This document shows, one piece after another, positions 23,466 through 32,871 of a DNA stretch of 64,000 bases. The DNA comes from Myxococcales bacterium (GTDB taxonomy: Bacteria; Myxococcota_A; UBA9042), in NCBI GenBank assembly GCA_947491025.1, contig CANLIC010000008.1, positions 90,149-154,148 on the forward strand, written 5' to 3'. Within the stretch, counting starts at the first letter, position 1, and every line of letters begins with the position of its first letter. The notes under the pieces were generated by a model. It was given only the letters and a program-made list of their open reading frames with translations, ran no database searches and was not told the origin of the DNA. The position numbers and the translations under genes are program-made.

Positions 23466-25426
23466 AGCGCGCGCTCCGACGCTTTTTCGAGGCTGGGGCC
23501 GCCGTTGATGGTGATGGGCTGTACGAGCGCCACCCAAGCGCGCTGCGTGGGAGCTCACTGCGTACATCTGCGGTGCTGGTCACGGCGTTGCTGACGTCGG
23601 CACTTCTCGCCACCGGCTGCGCGCAAGGCGAAGACACCGCCGGTGAGACCGGCCTCGGCGTCATGCGGCTGGCCCTCGGCGCGGCGATCCCAGGCGCCAC
23701 CCATATGCGGGTCGACGTCTATCACGGGCCGCTGGTCAACGCCGCGGCGACGCCGAAATACGCCTTGGCGTGCGGCCCCTACCTCGACAGCGGTGGCGCC
23801 CCGCTCAACCCGTTCACGCTCGACAAGCTCCCGGCGCGCAAGGACTACGCGGTGACGGTGCGCCTCTTCAGCGATGCGGCCTGCACCACGGAGGTCTTGA
23901 TCGCCTACCGGGCCGAGATCGCAGTGCAGGCGGACGCGGGCGACGCGGCGAACAACCCCTACTACCTGCAGCCGGCGATGCTCGGCGCTTTCGCCGGCAT
24001 GGCGGTGGCCAGCGACAGCGTGCGTGCGGAGGTGGCCAAGCGCTCGTGCACCAGCGACGCTGAGTGCACGACGGCGCACCCGGCAGCGGTCTGCGCCGGC
24101 AACAAGTGCGCACTGGAGAGCCTGTTCCCGCTCAACGGCGGCGCCAGGCGCGGCCTCCCAGCCGTGGTCGGCCTCGCCGATGGCAGGGTCGCGATCCACG
24201 GAGGCGCCTCGGTGCAGGGCGACGGCAACCTGTGGGCGGCGACCTCACAGCGCGTCGAGATCTTCGACCCCAAGCTCGGTCGCTTTGAGCAGCCGGCGGC
24301 AACGATCGGTGGCTTTGAAGACGCGGCGCGCGTAGCGCTGGCCACCGCAAGCTCAACAGAAGCCGCAGCCTTCCTCGTCGGCGGCGGCAGCGCACGCATC
24401 GTCCTCGGCCGCGAAGGCGCCAAGCTGCGCACGGGCCTCGACGACGCGACCTGCGGCGCCGCCAGCGACTGCCCGATGAGCGCGAACGTGTACCGCGTTG
24501 ACGTGCAGGGGCGGCAGGCGACCTCGGCCGCGCTGCCGGCGCCGCGTGCGCTGCCGATCGTGGCCCAGGTCGTGACGGCGCAAGGGCCGCGGCTCTTGGT
24601 CGCCGGCGGCGCGACGGTGCCTCTGCCGAAGTCGGGCGACCCCCGAACCGGCGATTCGCAGCTTTGCGCCCTGGATGGCAAGGTGGCGACCTGCACGGCT
24701 TCCAAGGCGCTGATGCAAGCGGGCCGCGCCGGCGCTGCCACGCTGTGCCTCGACGTCGCCGAGCTCTCGCCGCACGGTTGCAAGCGGCTCTTGGTCCTCG
24801 GCGGCCGGGCGAGCAAGTCGGCGCAGCTGGCGGAGATCTACCACGCTGGCAACGACGCTTTTGAGCCGGTCGCCATCGGCCCCGGCATCAACCCCGAGCA
24901 GCTCCACGGCGGCAGCCTGGTGCGCCTGGACGACAAGCTGGCGCTGCTGATCGGTGCCACATCGACGCCTCTCTTCCTCGACCCGTCCGCATCGACGGCG
25001 CCGGGGACCTTGGCACCTCTGCTCATCACCATTGACGAATCGACGAGCCCGCTGCGCCTGACGCTGGCTGAAGCCCCTCTCGGCAGCTTTGGCGGCAGCG
25101 ACGGCGGCAAGCGCGCCTTGCCGGCGGTGCTGGCCCTCCCGGCGCGAACGGGCGCCGCGACAGAGATTCTGGTCGCTGGCGGCATCGACGCGGCCGGCAA
25201 AATCTTGGCCGATGCCCTCGTCTTCGACGCCAGCGGCACGGCGGTGGCGCGTGTGCCGCTCGAGGCAGCTCGCTATGGCGCGCGACTGGCCGCGATCGGC
25301 GGCAGCAGCCCCTTTGGCGGCTGCGCGATGCTCGTCGGCGGCTTTGGTGCCGGGTCTGGCGCGGCCAGCAAGGACGAGGCCCTGGCGCATATCGAGATTT
25401 ACTGCCGCAAACCCCTCAAGCCCTGA
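23462..25426 (+). CDS. Kelch-like lipoprotein
   Basis: A 654-residue protein whose ATG overlaps the preceding stop. A hydrophobic segment ends in the lipobox LATGC (Cys53), so it should be lipid-anchored; the ~34 residues before the hydrophobic core make an unusually long n-region. Residues ~60-200 form a beta-rich domain with four Cys. From ~210 to the end there are repeated Gly-rich blades with VAGG, VLGG and LVGG cores (RLLVAGGA, RLLVLGGRA, EILVAGGI, AMLVGGFG), the pattern of kelch-type propellers. Similar lipoproteins are common in myxobacteria-like genomes. No enzyme motif is present. Confidence 0.78.
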   Translation: MKRALRRFFEAGAAVDGDGLYERHPSALRGSSLRTSAVLVTALLTSALLATGCAQGEDTAGETGLGVMRLALGAAIPGATHMRVDVYHGPLVNAAATPKYALACGPYLDSGGAPLNPFTLDKLPARKDYAVTVRLFSDAACTTEVLIAYRAEIAVQADAGDAANNPYYLQPAMLGAFAGMAVASDSVRAEVAKRSCTSDAECTTAHPAAVCAGNKCALESLFPLNGGARRGLPAVVGLADGRVAIHGGASVQGDGNLWAATSQRVEIFDPKLGRFEQPAATIGGFEDAARVALATASSTEAAAFLVGGGSARIVLGREGAKLRTGLDDATCGAASDCPMSANVYRVDVQGRQATSAALPAPRALPIVAQVVTAQGPRLLVAGGATVPLPKSGDPRTGDSQLCALDGKVATCTASKALMQAGRAGAATLCLDVAELSPHGCKRLLVLGGRASKSAQLAEIYHAGNDAFEPVAIGPGINPEQLHGGSLVRLDDKLALLIGATSTPLFLDPSASTAPGTLAPLLITIDESTSPLRLTLAEAPLGSFGGSDGGKRALPAVLALPARTGAATEILVAGGIDAAGKILADALVFDASGTAVARVPLEAARYGARLAAIGGSSPFGGCAMLVGGFGAGSGAASKDEALAHIEIYCRKPLKP

Positions 25427-25432
25427 GCCAGC

Positions 25433-27532
25433 GTGGCCCACATGTCGGCGCGGGGTGCGGCGTGGCTGGGTGGCGCGCTGGCGACCCTGCCCTGGCTGCT
25501 GACGTCCGCGCCGGGCGCAGGCTTCTACGACGCAGGTGAGCTGGCGGCGGCGGCCACCGAGCCCGGCGTCCCGCACCCGACCGGGTTTGCACTGCTCTTG
25601 CTGCTCGGCCAGCTGGCCCAGGCCCTGCCCTTTGGCACGCTGGCCGGCAAGATCCACGCCATTGGCGCAGCGGCCGGCGTGGCGGCTGCGGCGCTGTGGT
25701 GGTGGGCCGGGCAGCGGGACAGCGGCGGAGCGGCGGGGCCGCCCATGGAGACCGAGCATCGGCCAGCCTGGACGCTGATGACGACCGCGGCGGCGGCGCT
25801 TATCGCCGTGTCGCCGCCGCCGCTCGCCCTGCACCTGCGACAGGCGGAGGTCTATCCGCTCTTGCTGCTGCATGCCGCGGCGGGCTTGTGGCTGCTGCTC
25901 GGGCGCCGCGGGCCCGTCCGGCTGATCGGGGCGGGCCTGCTGCTTGGCCTCGCCTGCGGCGTGCACGCCGAGGCGATCGTGCTGGCGGCTGCGATCGGCA
26001 CCTACGGCCTGCTTTCAGGCGACGCCGGCGGCCGTGGCCAGCGGCTGCGGGCCTGCCTCGGCGCAGCAGCGGCGGTGGTGGCGGGGGCGCTCTGCGTGGT
26101 CGCTCTGCCGCTGGTCGCGAGCCGACGGCCGCTCCTCGACTGGGGCGGGGTCGACTCGGCCACGGCGCTGTTCAACCACGTCAGCGCCGCCTCGATCCGC
26201 GCCGCCTTCGCCGACCAGATCGGCGCCGCACCCCTCACGGCGGCGAGACAGCTGACCCTGATGATGGCGGCGGAAGCCTGGCCGTGGCTGGTGGCGGGCG
26301 CCCTCACCGCGGTCGCAGCGCTGCACGCTTCGGCCGGGCAGGCGCGGCGACGCTTGGTCGCGGCGACGCTGGCTTTGGCGCTCATCGACATCGGCTGGGC
26401 CGTCTTCATCAACCCGATGGGTGTGCGCGACGGTCAGGTGGGCCTGATTGCCCTCTTGGCGTTCGGCGTCCTCGCTGGCGACGGTGTGGTCCAAGTGGCG
26501 CGCGCTGCGGCGCGCCGTGGGGGAATGGGCCGGGCGCTGGCGGTCGCGGGGCTCGGGGCTGTGGCGGCGGCGGCCCTGTACGGCTCGCTAGCCGTGCTGC
26601 CGACCGCTGCGCTGGAGGGCGCCGCCCGCCATGCCGACGCCATGCTCGACCCCTTGCCGCCGGCGGCGCTGGCGATCGTGGCGCACGATCACACGGCGTC
26701 AGCGTGCCTCTGGTTGCAGGCGGCCGAGGGCGCGCGCCCTGACGTCCGCTGCCTGCCGGGCGTCTTTGCGCGCGATGCGCGGATGCTGCGGCGGATGGGC
26801 CTGCGCCTCCAAGACGCCCCGATGTTGGCCTCGGCGACGCTGCTGGCTGCGGCCAAGGACAGCCGGGGGCGTGCTGCGGCCCTCGGCGCGCTGCTGCGAC
26901 CGGCAGCGGCCGCTGGCGTGCTGCGCTGGGAGCCGGGGCTCGTCTTCGAAGACGCTCAGGTTGCTGGCGCGCTGCGGCCGGGCTGGCCCTTCGGCGCCGT
27001 TGCGCTGCTGCCGCAGCCCTTGACCGCGACCGTCGCCGACGCCGAGGCCGCGGTGGAAGCGATGACGCGCGCATGCCGCGGTTGGGGCGAGCGCTGCGCC
27101 GAGGGCAGCCCCCTGCAGCGCCACCTCGCCTCCCTGCAGGCGCTCTGGGCGACCTGGCTCTTGCCCCGCGCCCCGGCGCCGGCTGCGGCGTTGTTGGAGC
27201 GGGCCGTGATGGCGGGCGCTGGTGGCGCGCAGCCGCTGCACAACCTAGCGCTGGCGCGGCTCGGCCAAGGGCGGGCCGCCGAGGCGCTCGGGCTTGCGGA
27301 GCGCGCGCTGGCGCTGGAGCCGGGCTACCTGCCGGCGCACCGCAGCGCCAGCCGCGCCGCGTTGCAGCTCGGCCAGGCGGACCTGGCGCTTCAGCACGCC
27401 AGCGCCAGTGGCACCGATGCCAACTGGCTGCGGGGCTTGTCAGACGCGGCGCGCAGCGGCGGGCAGATGGCTCTGGCTGCTGAGCTGGAGGCGCTGGCCG
27501 GGGAGCGAGACGCGCGGCGGCCCGGGCCCTAG
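25433..27532 (+). CDS. GT117/DUF2723-type polytopic membrane glycosyltransferase with TPR tail
   Basis: A 699-residue protein starting at GTG 25433 (ATG 25442 is the alternative). The N-terminus holds the DUF2723 signature: FYDAGELAAAATEPGVPHPTG followed by a membrane helix and KIHAIGAAAG. About ten hydrophobic helices occupy residues ~10-430. The C-terminal ~250 residues are soluble and end in TPR-like repeats (LHNLALARLGQGRAAEALGL and following). Members of this family are proposed to be protein O-glycosyltransferases using lipid-linked sugars with the active site outside the inner membrane. It follows the kelch lipoprotein by 6 bp, so it might modify the secreted proteins of its operon; that is inference. 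Confidence 0.82.
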   Translation: MAHMSARGAAWLGGALATLPWLLTSAPGAGFYDAGELAAAATEPGVPHPTGFALLLLLGQLAQALPFGTLAGKIHAIGAAAGVAAAALWWWAGQRDSGGAAGPPMETEHRPAWTLMTTAAAALIAVSPPPLALHLRQAEVYPLLLLHAAAGLWLLLGRRGPVRLIGAGLLLGLACGVHAEAIVLAAAIGTYGLLSGDAGGRGQRLRACLGAAAAVVAGALCVVALPLVASRRPLLDWGGVDSATALFNHVSAASIRAAFADQIGAAPLTAARQLTLMMAAEAWPWLVAGALTAVAALHASAGQARRRLVAATLALALIDIGWAVFINPMGVRDGQVGLIALLAFGVLAGDGVVQVARAAARRGGMGRALAVAGLGAVAAAALYGSLAVLPTAALEGAARHADAMLDPLPPAALAIVAHDHTASACLWLQAAEGARPDVRCLPGVFARDARMLRRMGLRLQDAPMLASATLLAAAKDSRGRAAALGALLRPAAAAGVLRWEPGLVFEDAQVAGALRPGWPFGAVALLPQPLTATVADAEAAVEAMTRACRGWGERCAEGSPLQRHLASLQALWATWLLPRAPAPAAALLERAVMAGAGGAQPLHNLALARLGQGRAAEALGLAERALALEPGYLPAHRSASRAALQLGQADLALQHASASGTDANWLRGLSDAARSGGQMALAAELEALAGERDARRPGP

Positions 27533-27558
27533 CCTTCAGCAACAGGTCACTCGCTGGG

Positions 27559-28266
27559 CTAGCGTCCGATACGGCCGAAACTGCGCTGCAGCTCGACGAC
27601 CTTGCCGAGGATGACGACGTCCTCGGCCCGCAGGCGCAGCGGTGCGAAGTCGGGATTGGCCGGCCGCAGCTCGACGACGGCGCCATCCCGGTGCAGGTGC
27701 TTCACCGTGGCCTCGTCGTCGAGCAGGGCCACGACGACCTCGCCGTCGCGGACATCGACCCCGCGCCGGACAATGACGACGTCGCCGGGCAGGATGCCCG
27801 CGCCGACCATGCTCTCGCCGCGGACCCGCAGCGCGAACAGCTCGTCGTCGGGCGCCGCCATGCGAGTCGGGATCCGCTCGACGTCCTCTTCCAAGGCCAG
27901 TGTCGGCGCTCCGGCCTGCACGCGGCCCAGCAGCGGCACCAAGCGAACCGCCGTCGACGGCTCGCAGAGCTGGTAGCCGCGTGCCCGGCCGCGGACCTTG
28001 CCCGGCGTCTGCTGCAGCCGACCTTCGGCGGTCAGCGCCTGCAGATGGACCTGCACCGACTGCGCGGCGCGCAGCCCGAGGGCATCGCGAATCTCCCGCA
28101 CGGACGGCGGGTTGCCCTCGAGTAAGCGAGCCCTGACGTAGGCGAAGATCCGATCTCGCGTCGGCGATGGCCGCGCCGGCGACACCTCGGCGCCGGTGTC
28201 AGCGCGATCGCCCCGGCTGGCGGCTGAGCGGCTCGATGGCGTTAGGGCGGTTCTGGGCGGCGACAT
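27559..28266 (-). CDS. lexA: LexA, SOS-response repressor
   Basis: A 235-residue repressor and self-cleaving protease. The start is ATG 28266, because the promoter and operator lie at 28304-28332 and rule out a longer frame that runs to 28332; GTG 28182 is another possible start, giving a more usual length of ~207. The winged helix-turn-helix covers ~35-85 (TRDRIFAYVRARLLEGNPPS, then REIRDALGLRAAQSVQVHL). The cleavage site is Ala118-Gly119 in GRVQAGAPTL; catalytic Ser152 (RGESMVGAGI) and Lys189 (DEATVKHL) are present. The HTH helix differs from E. coli, consistent with a different operator. The N-terminal ~30 residues are low complexity. Confidence 0.93.
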   Translation of the reverse strand: MSPPRTALTPSSRSAASRGDRADTGAEVSPARPSPTRDRIFAYVRARLLEGNPPSVREIRDALGLRAAQSVQVHLQALTAEGRLQQTPGKVRGRARGYQLCEPSTAVRLVPLLGRVQAGAPTLALEEDVERIPTRMAAPDDELFALRVRGESMVGAGILPGDVVIVRRGVDVRDGEVVVALLDDEATVKHLHRDGAVVELRPANPDFAPLRLRAEDVVILGKVVELQRSFGRIGR

Positions 28267-28303
28267 GCGTCCATCCGGCGCGCGTCGGCGCGGCGTGGGC
28301 GCG

Positions 28304-28332
28304 ATCGTATGGACAGTTGTCTGTCCTGGCAA
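28304..28332 (-). promoter_or_regulatory. lexA promoter with a LexA-type operator in its spacer
   Basis: On the minus strand TTGCCA (28327-28332) and TACGAT (28304-28309) are separated by 17 nt. The spacer is filled by GGACAGACAACTGTCC (28311-28326), an inverted repeat with perfect six-base arms and a four-base centre. An operator overlapping the RNA polymerase site of lexA is the classic autoregulatory arrangement. The site differs from the E. coli, Gram-positive and alphaproteobacterial boxes, so binding by this LexA is inferred from position and symmetry. Confidence 0.75.
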
Positions 28333-28424
28333 GGGGCACGCTTGCGCTGGACGGCGCCGGCGGCGACACTGTGTGGCGCGCGCAACGCGGCGGCGGCGGC
28401 CCAGCGGCGACGGCGGGAGGACCC

Positions 28425-29690
28425 TTGAAGGAGCGCGGACATCCCGATCGCGCCGCTGCCACGACGGCGGAGGACCTGGTCGCTGAGTGCAGCGGCAGCG
28501 GGCCGTGGCCGACGATGGTGCCAGGCCAGCTGCAGGACTGCGGGCCGGCCTATCGGGTGCTCGATGCCGAGGGCAGGCGCCTGCGGCCAGCCCCGCCCGA
28601 GCAAGTCACCGAGGAGACGGAGCTGGCGCTCGCGCTGTGGCGCCACATGGTGCGGCTGCGGATCATCGACGAGCGCATGCTGGCGATGCAGCGTCAGGGT
28701 CGCATCGGATTCTACGGCGCAATCACCGGTCAAGAGGCGGGTGTCTTCGGTGCGGCGGCGGCGCTGCAGCTGCGCGACTGGGTCCATCCGGCGCTGCGCG
28801 AGGGCGGCATGGCCCTGTGGCGCGGCTTCTCGCTCCGCACCTGGCTGGCCAACTGCTTCGGCAACGTCGAGGACACCTGCACCAAGGGCAGGCAGATGCC
28901 CTGCCATTACGGCTCGCGGGCCCTGAATCACGTCACGCTGTCGTCGGTGATGACCACGCAGTTTCCCCAGGCCGTGGGCACGGCCTTCGCGATGGCGGCC
29001 CGCTGCAGCGACGCCGAGGACGCCACCGGCGACCGCCCGGTCTGCTTCGCGGCGATCGGCGACGGCGCCACCAGCGAGGGCGACTTCCACGTCGCGATGA
29101 ACATGGCCGGCGTGCTGCGACCGCGCGGCAAGGGCCTGCCGCTGGTGCTCTTTTGCGCCAACAACCAGTGGGCGATCAGCACGCCGTACGAGCGCCAGAC
29201 CGCGGCGCCGACGCTGGCCCATCGGGCGATCGGCTATGGCCTCGGCGCAGCGCGGGTCGACGGTAACGACGCGTTGGCCGTCTTTCAGGTCGTGGCAGAG
29301 GCAACGCGTCGGGCCAGAGTCGGCGAGCCGCCGGTCTTCATCGAGGCGATGACCTACCGCGTCGGCGCCCACACCACCTCCGACGACCCCAGCCGCTACC
29401 GCGACGAGCGCGTCACCGAGGCATGGCGGGCCCTCGATCCCATCACCCGGCTGCAGCGCTACCTGCTCGCCTGCGGTCAGTTGGACGAGGCGGCCGTGGA
29501 GGCACACGCCCGCGCCTGTGACGAAGAGGTGCGGACAACCCTGGCCAGCGTCGAGGCGCTGCCACCGGTGGCGCTGCACACGCTCTTCGACGATGTCTAC
29601 GCTGAGCTGCCGCCACACCTGTTGCTGCAACGTCAGGAGGCCGAGGCCGCCGCTGAGGCCCTCGCCGCCGCCGGCGCGCGCTCCGCCTGA
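28425..29690 (+). CDS. Thiamine-diphosphate-dependent 2-oxoacid dehydrogenase E1 alpha subunit
   Basis: A 421-residue E1 alpha starting at TTG 28425 behind GGGAGG; the frame is open further upstream but overlaps the lexA control region. The core shows RIGFYGAITGQEAGVFGAAAAL, the conserved MPCHYGS stretch, the thiamine diphosphate motif GDGATSEGD...CANNQWAIS (GDG-x(~27)-N) and the HTTSDDPSRYR phosphorylation-loop region. It most resembles branched-chain 2-oxoacid or pyruvate dehydrogenase E1 alpha (decarboxylation and transfer to lipoyl-E2). No E1 beta, E2 or E3 gene lies next to it, so it must pair with subunits elsewhere. It is divergent from lexA. Confidence 0.88.
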   Translation: MKERGHPDRAAATTAEDLVAECSGSGPWPTMVPGQLQDCGPAYRVLDAEGRRLRPAPPEQVTEETELALALWRHMVRLRIIDERMLAMQRQGRIGFYGAITGQEAGVFGAAAALQLRDWVHPALREGGMALWRGFSLRTWLANCFGNVEDTCTKGRQMPCHYGSRALNHVTLSSVMTTQFPQAVGTAFAMAARCSDAEDATGDRPVCFAAIGDGATSEGDFHVAMNMAGVLRPRGKGLPLVLFCANNQWAISTPYERQTAAPTLAHRAIGYGLGAARVDGNDALAVFQVVAEATRRARVGEPPVFIEAMTYRVGAHTTSDDPSRYRDERVTEAWRALDPITRLQRYLLACGQLDEAAVEAHARACDEEVRTTLASVEALPPVALHTLFDDVYAELPPHLLLQRQEAEAAAEALAAAGARSA

Positions 29691-29694
29691 GCCG

Positions 29695-32600
29695 ATGACG
29701 ACGCGGCGGCGACGCTGGGCGCAAGGTGGCGGTCGGTCCCTCGCGCTGGCGCGGGCCTTGGCGTCGCTCTGCGTACTGCTGGCGATGCCGGTGCAGGAGG
29801 CCGCTGCCCACGACGGCGGCCTGCGCTGGCGCACGCTGACGGCTCGGCGGGTGTCGGTGCATTTCCCGGCGGGTTACGAGGCCATCGCCCGCCACGCGGC
29901 GCGCAGCGCCGAGGATGCGCTGACGACGCTGGCGGGCGTGCTTCCCTATGAGCAGCCGCGGCGGCTGGAGCTGACGCTCGACGACTACGGCGACGACAGC
30001 AACGGCTGGGCCATCAACTTTCCATACGATCACGTGCACCTGAACGCGGCACCCCCGCGCATCGGCAGCGACCTCGAGGGCAATGGCGACTGGGTGCGGG
30101 CGCTCGTCTTTCACGAGATCGCGCACATCCTGCACATGGGCCAAGCCAGCGGGCCGGCGGCGTGGGTCAACGCCGTCCTGGGGCGCACCTACCTGCCCAA
30201 CGCGGAGCTTCCTCGCTTCTGGCTCGAGGGCCTGGCCACCTGGATCGAGACCCGCTACGTCGGCGGCGACACCGCGATGCGGAGCCCGAACGGCAGACCT
30301 GCCCGCGGCGGCCGGGTCGAGGGCAGCGTCTTTCTGGCCCGCCTACGCGCCGCCGCGCTCGACAATGCCTGGCCGACGCCGGAGCAGCTGACGGGCGCGC
30401 CGCTGCATTGGCCGCGAGGCCGCGGGTGGTATGTCTTTGGAAGCTGGCTGCTGGACCACCAGGCGCGCGCCCATGGCGCCGAAAAGACCACCGCCTTCGT
30501 CGCGGCGTTCGGCAAGCTCGTGCTGCCCTTTGCCATCCAGTCGCTGTACCGCCAGGTCTTCGGTTGCTCGCTGCACGCGATGTGGCGCAGCGCTGAGGCC
30601 GAACTGCGCGCGCGCCAGAGCGTCGAGCAGCGCTGGCGGGGCCTCGGCCTGCAGCCACCGGTCTCGGCGGCCGACCTGCTCTCGATGCCTGTGCCCGAAG
30701 CTCGCGGGACTGCGGGGGCGGCCAGTGCGCTGCAGATGCTACGGCCGCGGCGCGTCAGCCTCGACGGCGAGGGCAAGGGCCGCCTACGCGCCCACCCGGA
30801 CGGCGCATCGGTGGTCTTCGCCGCGGCGCCGGCGGACGAGCTGGCCCGCATCGAGCGCCTCTGGCCCCAGAGCGGTCGGCGCCAGACCCTGCACGTCTGC
30901 GAGGCCGATTGCGACGACGCGATGGTCACGTCAGATGGCCGGTGGTTGGTCTATGCCGCGACCCGACCGCACCGCATGGTCTACCGCCGCAGCGAGGTGT
31001 TCTGCGCGCCCCTGGCCGACGACGGTGGGGCTGAGACGGCGCTCCAGCGGACCTTTGGCGCCCGGGCCCGCGAGTTGGCGCTGGATCCTAGCGGGCGGCG
31101 CATCGCTTGGGTCGGCCTCGACCGCGGACACACCCGCATCGACGTCGCTCCCTTCGACTGCGAAGGCGCCGACCGGCTGCGGGCGCGGACGGTCCGCCAA
31201 GCCGCGTCGCCAGCGCAGCTGCTCGGCACTCCAGCGCTGACCGACTCAGAGACGCTCTTTTACACCGAGGGCTGGGCGCGCGAGCGGCGACTGTGGCGGC
31301 TGGACCTGGCGGCACATCCGACGGCGGCGCCGACCGAAATCCCTCTGCCGACAACCGGATGGATCGGAGACCTGAGCGCCCACGTCCGCCGCGATGGCCC
31401 GCCGAAGCTTGTCGCCGTCGTCGAGCGAGGCACTTTCCGCGACGCAGCGTCGCTCGACCTCGACGCCCTGGCAGTCGGTTTCGTGTTGCGCAGTTGGACC
31501 CCGACCGGCGTCTCATCGGCGGCCATGCTGGCCGACGGGGCCGTCGTCACCGCCGAGCATCGCGGCCGCGGGATGGAGGCGTTCCTCTGGCCGCCACTGG
31601 ACGCGACGATGAGCAACGCACCGCCGCCGCCGGCTTTCGAGTCGGCGGTAGCGAACGACGCGCCAGCGGAGCCCTACGCGCCGGCAAGCGAGCGTTGGCG
31701 CGAGGCAGACTACAACGCGCTGCCGACCCTGCGCCCCTTTCGCTGGCAGCCCATCATCGAGGCCGGCGCGGTCGGGGCGCCGCTCGACCCAGCAGCTTTC
31801 GTCGTCGGCACCGATCTGCACGGGCGCGATGCCCTCGGTCTGTACGGATTCGGCCTGCAGCTGCGCAGTGACCTGCTCTTGCAGCGACCGACCGCCATTC
31901 TGAGCCTCAGCAGCGAGCGGTGGCGCCCGCATTGGGGTCTGCTGCTGGCCACGCTCCCGAGCACGGCCTGGGCGCGGCGCGGCTTTGTTTCCTACCCCTT
32001 CGCCACGCGGGTGTCGTTGCTTCGGCTGTCGACTGCGCTGCAGCTGCCGGCGGCGCGCGGCGGCCACCAGCTTGGACTCGCCTTGCGCCTCGGTCGGTCG
32101 GACTTCGAGACCGAGCTGGAGGCGTTCCGCGCGCGGGTCCTGCCGGACGAGCCCTTCGGGCCGGTCTCAACGCCTGTGCGGCGGGTTGGAGCGGGCGACG
32201 TCTCGGCCTCCATCGGCTGGGCCCGCTCCGAGCGCTACCCCGACTCTGCCGTCTCGGAGCGCGTTGCCGCCTGGACCCTGGCAGCGACTTGGGACGAGCC
32301 GACGCTGGGCGCCCCGTCGCGCAACTTGCGCCTCGACCTCGACCTCCAGCGCTCTTTTCGACTCGGCCAGCACCGGGTCCTGGCCCTGCGGGGCCGCCTC
32401 GGCCATGGCGCCATCGTGCCGAAGGGCGCTGTGCCCTACCAGGTCGTCGGCGTCGGGCCGAGCGACCTGCAGGCGCTGGTGACCGGCGTCGGCGGCGGCG
32501 ACTTCGGCGCTGTGCGCGGCCTGCTCGATCCGAGGCGGGGCGAGCGCCTCATCGCCGGCCGCTCCCTGGCGTGGGCGTCGGCGCAGCTGCACCTTCCCTT

Positions 32601-32871
32601 GCTCGACATCGGCCGCGGTTTTGACACCTTGCCGCTCTGGCTCGGTCGCCTGTGGTGGACGCCTTTCGTGGACGCGGCGGCGGCGCTGGCCGGCGAAGAG
32701 TCCGAACGCCGTGAGCGGTCGACCACTTCGGGCGCGCTGTGTTCGCTCGGGGCGGAGCTGCGGCTGCAACTCGACGTCGGTTACGTCGCGGCCGGAAGTC
32801 TGCGCTTGGGCGCGGCGGGCATCGTCGGCGGCAATGGCGGCTGGAGCGCCTGGCTGCGGCTTGGCGACTGA
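29695..32871 (+). CDS. Surface HEXXH metallopeptidase with propeller and probable C-terminal beta-barrel
   Basis: A 1,058-residue protein starting at ATG 29695, chosen because a signal peptide (residues ~14-38, ending AAAHD) follows directly. Residues ~45-300 are a gluzincin-type peptidase: zinc motif HEIAH (140-144) and the third ligand in FWLEGLATW (Glu178), as in peptidase MA-like enzymes. Residues ~340-650 contain WD/TolB-like blades (HPDGASVVFAA, SDGRWLVYAA, DPSGRRIAWVG). The last ~350 residues have alternating amphipathic strands ending near LRLGAAGIVGGNGGWSAWLRL, resembling an Omp85/surface-antigen barrel (FVDAAAAL, RGLLDPRRGERLIAGRSL). This suggests a protease displayed on the outer membrane. 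The start lies 4 bp after the E1 alpha stop. Confidence 0.72.
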   Translation: MTTRRRRWAQGGGRSLALARALASLCVLLAMPVQEAAAHDGGLRWRTLTARRVSVHFPAGYEAIARHAARSAEDALTTLAGVLPYEQPRRLELTLDDYGDDSNGWAINFPYDHVHLNAAPPRIGSDLEGNGDWVRALVFHEIAHILHMGQASGPAAWVNAVLGRTYLPNAELPRFWLEGLATWIETRYVGGDTAMRSPNGRPARGGRVEGSVFLARLRAAALDNAWPTPEQLTGAPLHWPRGRGWYVFGSWLLDHQARAHGAEKTTAFVAAFGKLVLPFAIQSLYRQVFGCSLHAMWRSAEAELRARQSVEQRWRGLGLQPPVSAADLLSMPVPEARGTAGAASALQMLRPRRVSLDGEGKGRLRAHPDGASVVFAAAPADELARIERLWPQSGRRQTLHVCEADCDDAMVTSDGRWLVYAATRPHRMVYRRSEVFCAPLADDGGAETALQRTFGARARELALDPSGRRIAWVGLDRGHTRIDVAPFDCEGADRLRARTVRQAASPAQLLGTPALTDSETLFYTEGWARERRLWRLDLAAHPTAAPTEIPLPTTGWIGDLSAHVRRDGPPKLVAVVERGTFRDAASLDLDALAVGFVLRSWTPTGVSSAAMLADGAVVTAEHRGRGMEAFLWPPLDATMSNAPPPPAFESAVANDAPAEPYAPASERWREADYNALPTLRPFRWQPIIEAGAVGAPLDPAAFVVGTDLHGRDALGLYGFGLQLRSDLLLQRPTAILSLSSERWRPHWGLLLATLPSTAWARRGFVSYPFATRVSLLRLSTALQLPAARGGHQLGLALRLGRSDFETELEAFRARVLPDEPFGPVSTPVRRVGAGDVSASIGWARSERYPDSAVSERVAAWTLAATWDEPTLGAPSRNLRLDLDLQRSFRLGQHRVLALRGRLGHGAIVPKGAVPYQVVGVGPSDLQALVTGVGGGDFGAVRGLLDPRRGERLIAGRSLAWASAQLHLPLLDIGRGFDTLPLWLGRLWWTPFVDAAAALAGEESERRERSTTSGALCSLGAELRLQLDVGYVAAGSLRLGAAGIVGGNGGWSAWLRLGD

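Noticed and set aside
28267..28332. Longer lexA start at 28332
   Set aside because: It would put the promoter and operator inside the coding sequence.
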